Shown here one piece after another: positions 31,701 through 38,434 of a stretch of 64,000 nt of DNA (positions are counted from its first letter, which is position 1; every line of letters starts with the position of its first letter). Source of the stretch: an uncultured Lysobacteraceae bacterium (GTDB taxonomy: Bacteria; Pseudomonadota; Gammaproteobacteria; Xanthomonadales; Xanthomonadaceae); NCBI GenBank assembly GCA_946480825.1, contig CAMLLG010000003.1, forward strand, positions 1 through 64,000, read 5' to 3'. Under the pieces are notes generated by a model. That model did not search any database, was not told where the DNA came from, and saw only the letters and a list, made by a program, of their open reading frames with translations. Position numbers and translations under genes: made by a program.

Positions 31701-34414
31701 GCGCGCCAGAAATCTCGGGCGCGAACGCCTTTCGGATGCGACCGGTAGCGGTCCTGCGCCGCCACGAACGCCCGATAGCCCGGCCCGGAGGCGGCGACCG
31801 GCAGAGGCGATCCCTCGGCGAACGCACGATACAGCTGTCCGAACTCGGTCATCAGTCGCTGGACCGACACCAGATCGACGGCGATGTGGTGGAACCCGAA
31901 CAGCAGGTAGTGATCGCCATCGGGCCGCCGATACAGCGTGACCCGGCAGGCTTCGCCATTGTCGAGGTCGTGAGGCGTGCGGCAGTCGGACTGGATGCGG
32001 GCCCGCATCTCGGCGTCGCTTTCGTCGGCCGCATCCACGAGCGAAACCAGCGGCGGCTTCGCGAGGCGTCGCTGCCGACCTTCGCCTTCGTGTTCGGAGT
32101 AAGCGGTCTGCAGGATGCCGTGGCGAGCGGACAATGCGTTCACCGCGAGCTGCAGCGGGGCGGCATCGAATCCGCCTTTCAGACAAACCGGCACGTGATA
32201 GGCCGCGCTGTCGGGGGCGACCGTGTGCAACAGCCACAATTGCCGCTGGTTGTCGCTCAGCGGCCCATCGGTACCCGTGTCGTCGGCGGTGTCGTCGGCG
32301 ATGGCCGGCAGCGCGTCCTCGCCGTTCTCGATCGCACCGACGGCGAGATATTCCGCGATCTCGGCCAACGAGGCGTTGTCGAAGAAACGCGCCAGCGGCA
32401 GTTCCGGGCCGCCCAGGGATTTCACGGCATGCTGGATGCCGGCCATCGCCAGCGAATCGAGCCCCAGGCCGATCGCGGTGTCCGTCGCCCGCACGGCATC
32501 GGGATGCGCGCGCAGATGGCGCGCGGCCATCGCTCTGAGCGAGCGCGTCCAGGCCGCGGCGTCCCGAAGATCGGCGACGGCGTCCCCGGTCTCCAGCGCA
32601 GCGGCATCCGCATCGTCCGCGACGATCGGCCAACGCCGCGCAGCGATCACGTCCAGCGTGTCTTCCAGAAACTGCATGCGGGTGATGCCGCGCTGGATCT
32701 TGCCGCTGGACGTCTTGGCGAGCGTCGCGGGCCGGATCAGGACCACCGCATGCGGCAGCACGCCCAGCGCCCGCAGCACGGCCTGCCGCGCGTCCTGAAG
32801 CGCGGTTTCCGCATCCAGTTTCCGCATGTGGGTGCGGTCGACTTCCTGGACGACGACCAACTGCTCTTCGCCATCGAGTTCGATGGAGACGGCGGCGCCC
32901 GCGCCCTGCTTGAAGCACGGCGACGCATCCTGCACCGCGCGTTCGATATCCTGCGGGTAGTAGTTCGCCCCGCGCACGATGATCAGTTCCTTGAGACGGC
33001 CGGTGACGAACAGATGGCCCTCGTGCAGGAAACCCAGATCGCCGGTACGCAGGTAGTGCACGTCGTCGGATCCGTCGCTCAACCGTGCCTTGAAGGCGGC
33101 GTCGGTCTCTTCGTGGCGTCCCCAGTAGCCCATGGCGATGCTGCGGTTGCGCACCCAGATCTCACCGATCGCGCCATCCGCGCAGCGCATGGATGTCGCC
33201 GGGTCGACGATGACGATCGATGTGTGATGCCATGCGCGCCCGGAACTCACCAGCCGCCGCGCGAACGCATCGGCTCGCGCCGGACGCGCCAGTTTCGCGC
33301 GGTCGAGCAACTCGGCGTCGGCATCGAAACAAGTGATGCCTGCCAACCTTCCGCCACCGGACACGAACAGCGTCGCCTCGGCGAGGCCGTAGCCCGGATA
33401 GAAGGCGCGCGCATCGAAACCGCACGCGGCGTACTTGTCGGAAAAACGCGTCAGCGTTTCGGGGCGAATCGGCTCGGCGCCGTTCAGCGCCATGCTCCAG
33501 CGACTCAGGTCGAGACGCGCCAGTTCTTCGGGCGCGCCGCGTCTTGCGCACAGGTCGTAAGCGAAATTGGGGGCGAAACTCGAGCTGGCCCGATAGTCCG
33601 AGATCGCCTGCAGCCAGCGCATCGGTTTCTGCAGAAACGCGGCCGGCGTCATGATGTAGCAGCGCGCACCGACATAAATCGACTGCAGCACATTGCCGAT
33701 CAGCCCCATGTCGTGGAACAGCGGCAGCCAGGACACGAACACGCTGTCGTGATCGTGGCCGAAGCCGGCCTGCATCATCTGCTGGTTGTGCAGCAGGTTC
33801 TCCTGCGTGACCATCACCCCCTTGGGCATCGAGGTCGAACCCGACGTGTATTGCAGAAACGCCAAAGGATTCGGCCGCGGCTCGAAACCATCGGCAAGGT
33901 CGGTTTCGCGATCGACCAGGTCGACCGCTCTCCGCGCGCAGACGCGCAGGGTGGGCAGCGTTTCCGTATGCCGGTCGAGATCGGCCAGATAGTCGGCGGT
34001 ACCGAGCACGAACCGGGCCGAGCAATCGCTGGCCAGCGCTTCGAGACGAAGCCAGTATTCCTTGCGCGAATGCGGCGGATACACGGGAACCGCGACGATG
34101 CCGGCGTAGAGACAGGCGACGAATGCGCTGATGAATTCGAGGCCGTTCTGGAACAGCAGCAAGGCCCGGTCGCCCGGCGCGGACACCTCGACCAGTGAGC
34201 GCGCGATGGCCCGCGCCTTGGCGTCCAACTCTCCGTACGTGAGGCTGCCCGACGGCACCTCACCGTCTTTCAGGAAGGTGAAGGCGAGCTTGTCCGGATG
34301 CATCGCGGCGCGCATCCGCACGATCCCGGTGAAGTCGCTGGGCATGCCGACGGCCGGGTCGGAAGGCGTTTTCCCGCCGTCGTGCTTCGCGATTGTTTGC
34401 TCGACTCCAGACAT
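22703..34414 (-). CDS. Initiating NRPS, FAAL-ACP-(C-A-T)x3 (Ser-Val-Ala predicted)
   Basis: A 3903-residue protein that should start the assembly line. Fatty acyl-AMP ligase about 20-600 (YTSGSTSMPKGVM, FHDMGLIG, FAPNFAYDL), then ACP (GLDS, Ser 654). Module 1: C about 715-1150 (HHIAVDLVS, probably starter type), A with residues D-V-W-H-V-S-L-V-D (Ser code), T Ser 1717. Module 2: C (HHIAGDGWS), A D-A-F-W-L-G-G-T-F (Val code), T Ser 2782. Module 3: C (identical motif), A D-L-F-N-N-A-L-T-Y (Ala code), T with the variant AAGGNS near 3837. Product on the last carrier: N-acyl-Ser-Val-Ala. No epimerisation domains are visible, so L residues are expected unless the C domains are dual-function. Modules 1-3 are stitched together by a 2.49-kb repeat. 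ATG 34414 has GGAG and AGGGA upstream. Confidence 0.95.
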   Translation of the reverse strand: MSGVEQTIAKHDGGKTPSDPAVGMPSDFTGIVRMRAAMHPDKLAFTFLKDGEVPSGSLTYGELDAKARAIARSLVEVSAPGDRALLLFQNGLEFISAFVACLYAGIVAVPVYPPHSRKEYWLRLEALASDCSARFVLGTADYLADLDRHTETLPTLRVCARRAVDLVDRETDLADGFEPRPNPLAFLQYTSGSTSMPKGVMVTQENLLHNQQMMQAGFGHDHDSVFVSWLPLFHDMGLIGNVLQSIYVGARCYIMTPAAFLQKPMRWLQAISDYRASSSFAPNFAYDLCARRGAPEELARLDLSRWSMALNGAEPIRPETLTRFSDKYAACGFDARAFYPGYGLAEATLFVSGGGRLAGITCFDADAELLDRAKLARPARADAFARRLVSSGRAWHHTSIVIVDPATSMRCADGAIGEIWVRNRSIAMGYWGRHEETDAAFKARLSDGSDDVHYLRTGDLGFLHEGHLFVTGRLKELIIVRGANYYPQDIERAVQDASPCFKQGAGAAVSIELDGEEQLVVVQEVDRTHMRKLDAETALQDARQAVLRALGVLPHAVVLIRPATLAKTSSGKIQRGITRMQFLEDTLDVIAARRWPIVADDADAAALETGDAVADLRDAAAWTRSLRAMAARHLRAHPDAVRATDTAIGLGLDSLAMAGIQHAVKSLGGPELPLARFFDNASLAEIAEYLAVGAIENGEDALPAIADDTADDTGTDGPLSDNQRQLWLLHTVAPDSAAYHVPVCLKGGFDAAPLQLAVNALSARHGILQTAYSEHEGEGRQRRLAKPPLVSLVDAADESDAEMRARIQSDCRTPHDLDNGEACRVTLYRRPDGDHYLLFGFHHIAVDLVSVQRLMTEFGQLYRAFAEGSPLPVAASGPGYRAFVAAQDRYRSHPKGVRARDFWRARLDRDLPVLQLPMDHPRPKLQTFSGTSFDFSLGPRLSERIRLASRRLGATPSTVLLTAYNVLLSRLSGQSEVVVGVPMSGRHLDGFQQTVGYFVEPAVLCVAMPPELSFAELTRSVQSDLAAAFDHQGGVLSELMARASRHSDRSVPPVLQTLYTFYPASRDGFLPFHGDLAEVPAMLADMPVSVCPLPSPGAQLDISLLVADDGGGYHARFEFNTDLFETATVRRFADRFRMLLDSVVEDPFRSVSRMALLPDEERQLSLGTWNDTAVDYGESRALHEIIDACADAHPDQIAVRCEGESLSYGELRQRSDDMARRLSARGIGVDCCVGVFMHRSLDLMVALLGVLKAGGAYVPVDPDYPPERIRHIVSAAGLSSLLTTTQLRDEVRALGMEAVCIDEPHASPADGAWQAPNVAGGNLAYVIFTSGSTGQPKGVMNTHEAIVNRLVWMQDAYRLQPGERVLQKTPFSFDVSVWEFFWPLMTGAVVVFARPGGHRDVDYLNEVMRDEHITTLHFVPSMLQVFLESDGIHLPHLRQVVCSGEELPAALVRRFFERFPNTRLHNLYGPTEAAVDVSQWPCSPDDTRARIPIGHPISNTRLYILDAEMQPLPVGVPGELYIGGVGLARGYLARPDLTAERFVPDPWSGRPGERLYRSGDVARFRADGAIEYLGRIDHQVKLRGFRIELGEIEAALTQLPGVHEAVVVVRGEGAAKALLAYVVGEALEASSLKAGLESRLPGYMVPSALMVLDALPLTPNGKVDRQGLPAIELVRDERTQLVPQTPRERAVAAVWCEVLGLDAVGVGENFFELGGHSLLAAKLVAKLRGNHGLVLRVRDVFEAPTVAAQAQRAQRDADTELALLPVVRGVDEPLSFAQQRLWFLTQLEGANATYNMPHAVRLVGALDVAALRASVTGLVARHEVLRTVYGYRDGQPRQQVRAADAFEMGWEDWRDHDPATREEALLARAHADATRAFALESDLPLRVSLLQLGEQEHVMLLCLHHIAGDGWSVEVLWRELEEGYRAALSGRPAPAAPAVQYIDYAHWQREWLAAPRQEVQLGYWRERLAGMAPLLELPTDRPRPAVQRYVGSSVAVSVPAELLPAIRQVSHAEQASVFMTLLAVFQVVLSKYSGQEDIAVGSPVANRPREELGGSIGFFANTLVLRSRVRSTQTFRTLLHEVREATLAAYEHQDVPFEQLVEALQPARSLSHSPLFQVMFNLQHGGAETIDLPGIEAQVLSTGSDVAKFDLTLTLQDRSGRLDGTLEYNSDLFDAVSVERLWRHYVVALSQVLAEQDRTLGGLALLTEEECEQHAAWNRTESRYPEACVHALFEAQAAATPDAVAVVWEGGGAGRGELSYGELNARANRLAHVLRAEGVTAETTVGVCLPRSPELIVALLAILKAGGAYVPLDPNYPIARLKHIAMQASLRIAIGYVDANVDGHVDGHVDGSREDVLAELGLHWVSPQAGDPADSADLPATALPDQLAYVMFTSGSTGLPKGILTTHRAIVRLLIGTDYAQLDAAQRILHAAPLAFDASTFEIWAPLLHGGACVLYPDQVPTGADLRAFIGRHRVGTAWLTSSLFNHLVDEDLKCIDGLQQLLVGGDVVSIDHVRRVYEALPDIRIINGYGPTESTTFAACFPIPRDSVADGSASIPIGHPISNTRLYILDAEMQPLPVGVPGELYIGGVGLARGYLARPDLTAERFVPDPWSGRPGERLYRSGDVARFRADGAIEYLGRIDHQVKLRGFRIELGEIEAALTQLPGVHEAVVVVRGEGAAKALLAYVVGEALEASSLKAGLESRLPGYMVPSALMVLDALPLTPNGKVDRQGLPAIELVRDERTQLVPQTPRERAVAAVWCEVLGLDAVGVGENFFELGGHSLLAAKLVAKLRGNHGLVLRVRDVFEAPTVAAQAQRAQRDADTELALLPVVRGVDEPLSFAQQRLWFLTQLEGANATYNMPHAVRLVGALDVAALRASVTGLVARHEVLRTVYGYRDGQPRQQVRAADAFEMGWEDWRDHDPATREEALLARAHADATRAFALESDLPLRVSLLQLGEQEHVMLLCLHHIAGDGWSVEVLWRELEEGYRAALSGRPAPAAPAVQYIDYAHWQREWLAAPRQEVQLGYWRERLAGMAPLLELPTDRPRPAVQRYVGSSVAVSVPAELLPAIRQVSHAEQASVFMTLLAVFQVVLSKYSGQEDIAVGSPVANRPREELGGSIGFFANTLVLRSRVRSTQTFRTLLHEVREATLAAYEHQDVPFEQLVEALQPARSLSHSPLFQVMFNLQHGGAETIDLPGIEAQVLSTGSDVAKFDLTLTLQDRSGRLDGTLEYNSDLFDAVSVERLWRHYVVALSQVLAEQDRTLGGLALLTEEECEQHAAWNRTESRYPEACVHALFEAQAAATPDAVAVVWEGGGAGRGELSYGELNARANRLAHVLRAEGVTAETTVGVCLPRSPELIVALLAILKAGGAYVPLDPNYPIARLAHILDNATPRVVVTDVDGRDRLATSLPQGTRSLLPDACRAELARASDRDPAPLALPAHLAYVIYTSGSTGRPKGVAITHANAVAMLAWGERTFAADALRYTLASTSICFDLSVFELFLPLSTGNTVVLVRDALALIEQPPRWPVSLVNTVPSAMEALLAADGLPSTVRVVNLAGEALSRSLVDKLHARAHVEAVYNLYGPSEDTTYSTGCRVESDSGDAPSIGRPIDNTRAFVLDADMMPVPVGVKGELYLAGAGLSRGYLHQPDLTAERYLPNPFANTPGERLYRTGDIVRHLPDGRLAYMGRADHQVKLRGFRIELGEIESVLVSCPGVREAVALVRRIGDGVETLVAFLHAEDGVQTSGDAVRLAMVGLLPDYMIPSRLIFLDAMPLTTNGKIDRKALHALPLDAVDADASEPPVGETESRLAALWRDVLGIEHVGRNDDFFAAGGNSLLATALNARILGAFAVRTTVRDVFLHPRLAELAECIDNLHWMAAPSAGEAARGHREVPDEFEVGVL
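24260..26750. repeat. 2491-bp direct repeat, copy 1
   Basis: Matches 27455-29945 at a fixed offset of 3195 bp; in my reading the only clear difference is T at 24290 against C at 27485. On the minus strand it covers the C-terminal part of the Val A domain (from IPIGHPISNTRL), T2, all of C3 and the N-terminal part of the Ala A domain up to NYPIARL. Identity stops abruptly on both sides, just where the specificity core of the A domains begins and ends. Confidence 0.95.
27364..27411. repeat. Degenerate CATCGACAT repeats in an A-domain loop
   Basis: Four imperfect copies of a unit around ATCGACAT, 11-12 bases apart. On the minus strand they encode NVDGHVDGHVDGS in the loop between the A2 and A3 motifs of the Val-type A domain. 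The Ser and Ala A domains of the same protein lack it. It lies about 45 bp inside the end of the nearby long repeat. Confidence 0.85.
27455..29945. repeat. 2491-bp direct repeat, copy 2
   Basis: Partner of 24260-26750. On the minus strand it covers the C-terminal part of the Ser A domain, T1, all of C2 and the N-terminal part of the Val A domain. Between the two copies lie 704 bp of unique sequence (26751-27454), the core of the Val A domain. Synonymous sites are conserved too, so the copies are recent or kept alike by gene conversion. Confidence 0.95.
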
Positions 34415-34671
34415 TCCCTGCGCTCCACGATCCGTTCTGTTGCATTACTTGCGTTGGTCCCGGCATGGCAACCGCACCGATGTCGCCATCCGGCGCCGGG
34501 CGGCCCGACACCCACCGGGCTTGATTGCATGCCGGAGAACCGGCCTTCGAAAGCGCAGGCGCAGGTCGCCCCCGCGGTCGGGTCCCGCTACGAAGCGATG
34601 GGCTTGTCGTGCTTCCCCGAAGAAAGCGATAGGATTCGCATGTCGTCCCTGTTCGCGCGCAAAAGATGTCC

Positions 34672-35508
34672 TCAGATCGCGGTGGCCGCGACGCCCCGCG
34701 GCTCGAGCAGCGGAATCAACACACGGTGGATGGCCGCGAGCACTTCTTCTCTCAACTCTTCGATGAAGAAGTGTCCTCCCTTGAACAGACTCAACCGCGC
34801 TCCCCGGGTGGTCAACGATTCCCACGCGGACAGGTTTTCGGTTGTGGAGGTGGTGTCGTCCAGACCGCCGAAGACGCTGAAAGGCACATCCAGCGCGTCT
34901 TGTTCGCGATAGCGGTAGGTATCGTGGATCGCGAAGTCGGCGCGCAAGGTGGGCAAGACCAATGCCATCAGCTCATCGTTCTGGAGTATGCCTTCCGCGG
35001 TGCCGTTGAGCTTTCCGATCTCCCGTATCAGCTCGTCATCGGGCAGATCGTGAAACGGACGACGACCGATGGGGACGCAGGGCGCACGACGACCGGACAC
35101 GAACAGGTGCGCCGGCATCGGCCGTCCGCGAGCGCGCAGAAGCTGCGTCAGTTCGTAGGCGATCAACGCGCCCAGACTGTGTCCGAAGAACATGAAGGGC
35201 CGGTCCAGCAACGGTTCGATCGCGGCCGCGAGATGACGCAGCACGGCGTCGAGATCCCGCAGCGGAGGCTCCACGAAGCGCTCCTCCCGGCCCGGCATCT
35301 GCGCCGCGAACAGTTGTACGCCCGTCGGCAGCAGCGATGACCATTTGCGATAGGCGGAAACGCCTCCCCCAGCGTACGGAAGGCAGAAAAGACGCAGTTG
35401 CGGGTCGCGCGGCGCATTGCACGCGACAATCCATGGCGAGTTGTTCAACGGTTCAATCCCTTGCGAAGCGCGTTCAGCGATCGATGCTTTCCGCCATCGG
35501 CGGTACAC
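34672..35508 (-). CDS. Type II thioesterase of the NRPS cluster
   Basis: An alpha/beta-hydrolase of the external thioesterase family that removes stalled or wrong acyl groups from carrier domains. Features: LRLFCLPYAGGG near the N-terminus, the nucleophile elbow GHSLGALIAYEL (Ser 111 in the 278-residue form), and GGHFF near the C-terminus for the catalytic His. It sits between the MbtH-like gene and the first NRPS gene, 6 bp after the former. The GTG start at 35508 has a poor ribosome site; a TTG at 35448 (LNNSPW), 8 bases after AAGGGA, fits the usual N-terminus of this family better and would give about 258 residues. The 257 bp between this stop and the FAAL gene contain no recognisable gene or strong terminator. 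Confidence 0.9.
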   Translation of the reverse strand: MYRRWRKASIAERASQGIEPLNNSPWIVACNAPRDPQLRLFCLPYAGGGVSAYRKWSSLLPTGVQLFAAQMPGREERFVEPPLRDLDAVLRHLAAAIEPLLDRPFMFFGHSLGALIAYELTQLLRARGRPMPAHLFVSGRRAPCVPIGRRPFHDLPDDELIREIGKLNGTAEGILQNDELMALVLPTLRADFAIHDTYRYREQDALDVPFSVFGGLDDTTSTTENLSAWESLTTRGARLSLFKGGHFFIEELREEVLAAIHRVLIPLLEPRGVAATAI

Positions 35509-35514
35509 GTGAAC

Positions 35515-35730
35515 CTAGGCGAGGGCCCCGGCCATTTTTTTGCGCAGACTCAACGGGCGCATGTCTGTCCATGTCTCCCTGATGTAGGCGAGGCAGTCGT
35601 CCTTGCTTCCCTCCACGCCTGCGTCGATCCAACCCAACGCATTCTCGCGGCCCTGCGGCCAGATCGAATACTGCTCTTCATCGTTTTTCACGACCTTGTA
35701 GGTCGCCGTGCTGGTCACATCCGCATGCAT
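35515..35730 (-). CDS. MbtH-like NRPS accessory protein
   Basis: A 71-residue protein of the MbtH family, small chaperone-like partners that bind A domains and support their folding and activity. The family core is plain: [10 protein letters not shown], then [10 protein letters not shown] and a C-terminal [13 protein letters not shown], including the conserved Ser and Trp residues. I chose ATG 35730 because AAGGA lies seven bases upstream and because the family begins about ten residues before the NDEEQ motif; the frame is open another 33 codons upstream, but that stretch resembles no MbtH extension. First gene of the minus-strand cluster, so its upstream region should contain the main promoter of the assembly line. 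Confidence 0.95.
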   Translation of the reverse strand: MHADVTSTATYKVVKNDEEQYSIWPQGRENALGWIDAGVEGSKDDCLAYIRETWTDMRPLSLRKKMAGALA

Positions 35731-35855
35731 CTCTGCATCCTTTCTGATTGTGCTTATTCCGGAATGATTACTAATTAGCACAGATAGACGCTCACGATCA
35801 AATTCGATGCGTCGATATCGGAACAACATGACGATCCGAAGTCACTTTCCGAATA

Positions 35856-35873
35856 CGTCCCGATTTCGGGACG
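35856..35873. promoter_or_regulatory. 18-base palindrome, candidate operator
   Basis: CGTCCCGATTTCGGGACG: two perfect eight-base arms around a two-base centre, 126 bp upstream of the mbtH start. The size and symmetry fit a dimeric regulator. Which protein binds is unknown; the NtrC-type regulator at 40946-42316 is a candidate. Confidence 0.45.
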
Positions 35874-36403
35874 ATCGGCGCGCGAAAGTTCCATATCCGG
35901 ACACTCGCGATGCCGTCATTCGTGATCGGCCGCGAATTTTCGGAACGACTCCTCCAACCACCGACATGTGGCAACCGCGAATCGCACTCGGCGTCAGCGC
36001 CATCGTCCCGGTATCGATACATGCGGTGCACCGCTTGCCATGTCCCGCTTGACGAGTCGCGAGCATCGCCTGCGGGTCCCGGCCTGTGCGCGGGTCTTGC
36101 CAGAGGTCGCACCTCCACCATGCGGATATCGATCGACGGGCACCCCGGTCGCACCGCCGGGCATCGGGGTGTCGGGTGGCGCTGGAGATAGGCATTGCCC
36201 TCGGCGCGATACCCGCCGTCGCAGACGGCCCGACGGGCCCGTCAAACGATGCACGCCGGACGTCGGCGTCATGCGCTCAAGACCGACGGATACGGGTCGC
36301 GTGTCCGGAAATGGGACGCGCCTGTCGCGAAACCGCTACACTCACACCCCCTCCAGTCGGAGCGCGATACGGAAATTTCCAGGTATTTCAACGGATTGGA
36401 ACG

Positions 36404-36419
36404 TGGCATGTTTTTTGCC
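36404..36419 (+). promoter_or_regulatory. Sigma-54 (-24/-12) promoter of the exporter operon
   Basis: TGGCATG, four T, then TTGCC: the invariant GG and GC are separated by exactly 10 bases, as sigma-54 promoters require, and the match to TGGCACG-N4-TTGC is nearly complete. Transcription would begin near 36430, leaving a leader of about 20 bases with a GGAGG ribosome site (36441-36445) before the first gene. The same operon encodes a sigma-54 activator-type response regulator, which suggests autoregulation. Confidence 0.75.
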
Positions 36420-36451
36420 TTGCTTCCACTCAGGCTCAATGGAGGATGTCT

Positions 36452-37714
36452 GTGGACAAAATGCGAGAACAGCGCACCAAGGGAGGTTGGCGCAGCAAGC
36501 GCGCAATCACCGGCTACGTCGCGGGCGCACTCATTCTGGGCACGGCTCTCATGCTGATGCCCCTGCGCGGCGCCGCATACAAGGTGACCCGCAGTTCGCT
36601 GGTCGTCAGTTCCGTCGAGAACGGCGCGCTGAGCGTGCGCGTGCGCGGAAACGGCTTCCTGCGGCCGCGCATAGAAAGCACCCTGAGCGCCCGGGTCGAC
36701 GGCCGTGTGGAAAAGGTCCACGCCCGTGCCGGTGTGACGCTGGCGCAGGGCGATCCGATCGTGACCCTGTCCAATCCGGCCCTGAACGAGTCGGCGGACG
36801 TGCTCAAGTGGCAGATCCAGGCGTTGACCGCCGAATATCGCGCGCTGGAGCAGACCCTGGAGAATTCCCTGCTCGACCTCAAGGTCGCGTTGCTGAGGAC
36901 CGAAACGACGTACGAGGACACCAATCTGCAGCTCGAGCGGGAAACGGCGCTGATCAGGAAGCACAGCCAGTTCATCTCGGAAGTCGACCACCGCAGAACC
37001 CAGAGCAGCGCCAAGCAGCTGAAGCAGACGCTCGTTCTGGAAGAGCAGCGATTGAGGAGTTTCCAGGTCAAGGCGAAGGCCGATCTGGCCGCCAAGAACG
37101 CCCAGATCAGCGAAGTGCGCGCGCAACTCGCCCGCGCGGAGCAACTCGTCGATTCGCTTGAGGTCCGCGCGCCGATCGCGGGGGTCCTGCAGGAATCCCA
37201 GCTCACCAACGGCCAGCAGGTGACCGTCGGCCAGAGCCTCGCGCGAGTGAGCGACACGCGCTCCCTGTATGCCGAGTTGCACATTCCGGAACAGCAGGCC
37301 CGCGAACTCGTATTGGGTCAGAAAGCGCAGATCGACACGCGCAACGGCGTGGTCAACGGTGTGGTCACCCGCGTGGACCCTGCCGTGACGAACGGCGTCG
37401 TCAAGGTGGATGTCGACTTCGTCGGCCCGCTCCCCACCGGCCTTCGTCCCGATCTGAGCATCGAGGGCAACATCGCGATCGCCACGATTCCCTCCACCCT
37501 GTACGTGTCGCGCCCGACGTTCGCGCGTCCCGATCAGCGGATTCATGTCTACAAGCTGATCGACGAGGATACGGCCGAGCGCGTGCTGGTCGAGTTCGGC
37601 CGCAGCTCGGACAGCCACATCGTGGTCAGGAGCGGCCTGTCGGTTGGCGACAAGATCGTCACCAGCGACACGTCCACCTGGGGCGATCCCCGCCGCATCT
37701 CATTCACCGACTGA
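36452..37714 (+). CDS. Membrane-fusion (HlyD/MacA-type) efflux adaptor
   Basis: A 420-residue periplasmic adaptor anchored by one N-terminal membrane segment (YVAGALILGTALMLMP). It has a lipoyl-like half (ESTLSARVDGRVEKVHARAG), a long coiled-coil hairpin (about residues 100-210, rich in Glu, Gln, Arg), the second lipoyl half (LEVRAPIAGVLQESQLTNGQ) and a beta-barrel/membrane-proximal part. Such adaptors join an inner-membrane ABC transporter to an outer-membrane channel; no channel gene is in the window. The GGAGG at 36441-36445 touches the in-frame ATG at 36446 but is six bases from GTG 36452, so I take GTG; ATG 36461 is also possible. First gene after the sigma-54 promoter, 14 bp before the ATPase gene. 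Its place beside the cluster suggests export of the lipopeptide. Confidence 0.88.
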   Translation: MDKMREQRTKGGWRSKRAITGYVAGALILGTALMLMPLRGAAYKVTRSSLVVSSVENGALSVRVRGNGFLRPRIESTLSARVDGRVEKVHARAGVTLAQGDPIVTLSNPALNESADVLKWQIQALTAEYRALEQTLENSLLDLKVALLRTETTYEDTNLQLERETALIRKHSQFISEVDHRRTQSSAKQLKQTLVLEEQRLRSFQVKAKADLAAKNAQISEVRAQLARAEQLVDSLEVRAPIAGVLQESQLTNGQQVTVGQSLARVSDTRSLYAELHIPEQQARELVLGQKAQIDTRNGVVNGVVTRVDPAVTNGVVKVDVDFVGPLPTGLRPDLSIEGNIAIATIPSTLYVSRPTFARPDQRIHVYKLIDEDTAERVLVEFGRSSDSHIVVRSGLSVGDKIVTSDTSTWGDPRRISFTD

Positions 37715-37728
37715 CAAGGACCAAGGAC

Positions 37729-38433
37729 ATGCAGGAACCACTGATCAAACTGAGTGGCGTCGAGAAAGTCTTTCTGACCGATGAGCTGGAAACCAAGGCG
37801 CTTTCCAACATCAATCTCGCCATCATGCCGGGCGAGTTCGTCTCGATCTGCGGCCCGTCGGGCTGCGGGAAATCGACGTTGCTGGCGGTTCTCGGGCTGC
37901 TCGATTCGCCCACGCATGGCGAATACCTGCTCAACGGAAGGAAATCGCACGAACTGGCCGGCGCCGAGCGCGCGCGCATCCGCAACATCGAGATCGGTTT
38001 CATCTTCCAGGCGTTCAACCTGATCTCCGATCTGACCATCATCGAGAACGTGGAGCTCGGGTTGACCTACCGTTCGGGGATGAGTCGCGCCGAATGCCGC
38101 CAGCGGGCGGAGGAAGTCCTGGCCAAACTCGACATGGGACATCGTTCCCGCCACTACCCTTCGCAACTGTCCGGCGGTCAACAGCAGCGCGTGGCGATCG
38201 CGCGCGCGCTGGCGACGAGGCCCTCGCTGCTGCTGGCGGACGAACCGACGGGCAACCTGGATTCGGCCAATGCGGACATGGTGATGGAGATTCTCCGGTC
38301 GCTGCATCGCGAAGGCTCGACGATCTGCATGGTCACCCACAACCCGGAACTCGCCGACACCGTTTCCCGCCGCATCACTCTCTTCGACGGTCTCATCGTC
38401 GACGACGTGCATCAGCACGCGAAGGCGGCGTGA
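37729..38433 (+). CDS. ABC transporter ATPase, MacB/LolD-type
   Basis: A 234-residue nucleotide-binding subunit with all ABC motifs: Walker A GPSGCGKST, Q-loop FIFQAFNL, signature LSGGQQQRV, Walker B LLLADEPTGNLD, and H-loop VTHNP. The sequence is of the type that drives FtsX-fold (mechanotransmission) permeases such as MacB and LolCDE, not channel-type importers. It lies between the adaptor and the large permease, one base before the latter's start codon, and should form one efflux complex with them. Whether the substrate is the local lipopeptide is inferred from location only. Confidence 0.93.
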   Translation: MQEPLIKLSGVEKVFLTDELETKALSNINLAIMPGEFVSICGPSGCGKSTLLAVLGLLDSPTHGEYLLNGRKSHELAGAERARIRNIEIGFIFQAFNLISDLTIIENVELGLTYRSGMSRAECRQRAEEVLAKLDMGHRSRHYPSQLSGGQQQRVAIARALATRPSLLLADEPTGNLDSANADMVMEILRSLHREGSTICMVTHNPELADTVSRRITLFDGLIVDDVHQHAKAA

Positions 38434-38434
38434 G

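Larger units (their letters stand above)
35731..36451. other. Divergent intergenic control region
   Basis: About 720 bp between the biosynthetic genes (minus) and the exporter/regulator operon (plus). I see no protein gene or structured RNA I can name. The 90 bp next to mbtH (35731-35820) are clearly more AT-rich than the rest. It holds a perfect 18-base palindrome (35856-35873), a short one at 36011-36020 (GTATCGATAC), another at 36371-36380 (GGAAATTTCC) and a sigma-54 promoter (36404-36419). No convincing sigma-70 or sigma-54 promoter could be assigned for the minus-strand direction. Confidence 0.8.

Noticed and set aside
22742..34198. An unbroken plus-strand frame of about 3800 codons opposite the first NRPS gene
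   Set aside because: Antisense shadow of a GC-rich gene: composition is Arg/Gln/His-rich, without domains, and duplicated exactly where the NRPS repeats are.
35731..35820. A sigma-70 promoter for mbtH (TTGATC, 18-base spacer, TAATTA)
   Set aside because: Only two of six -10 bases match; not firm enough to list.
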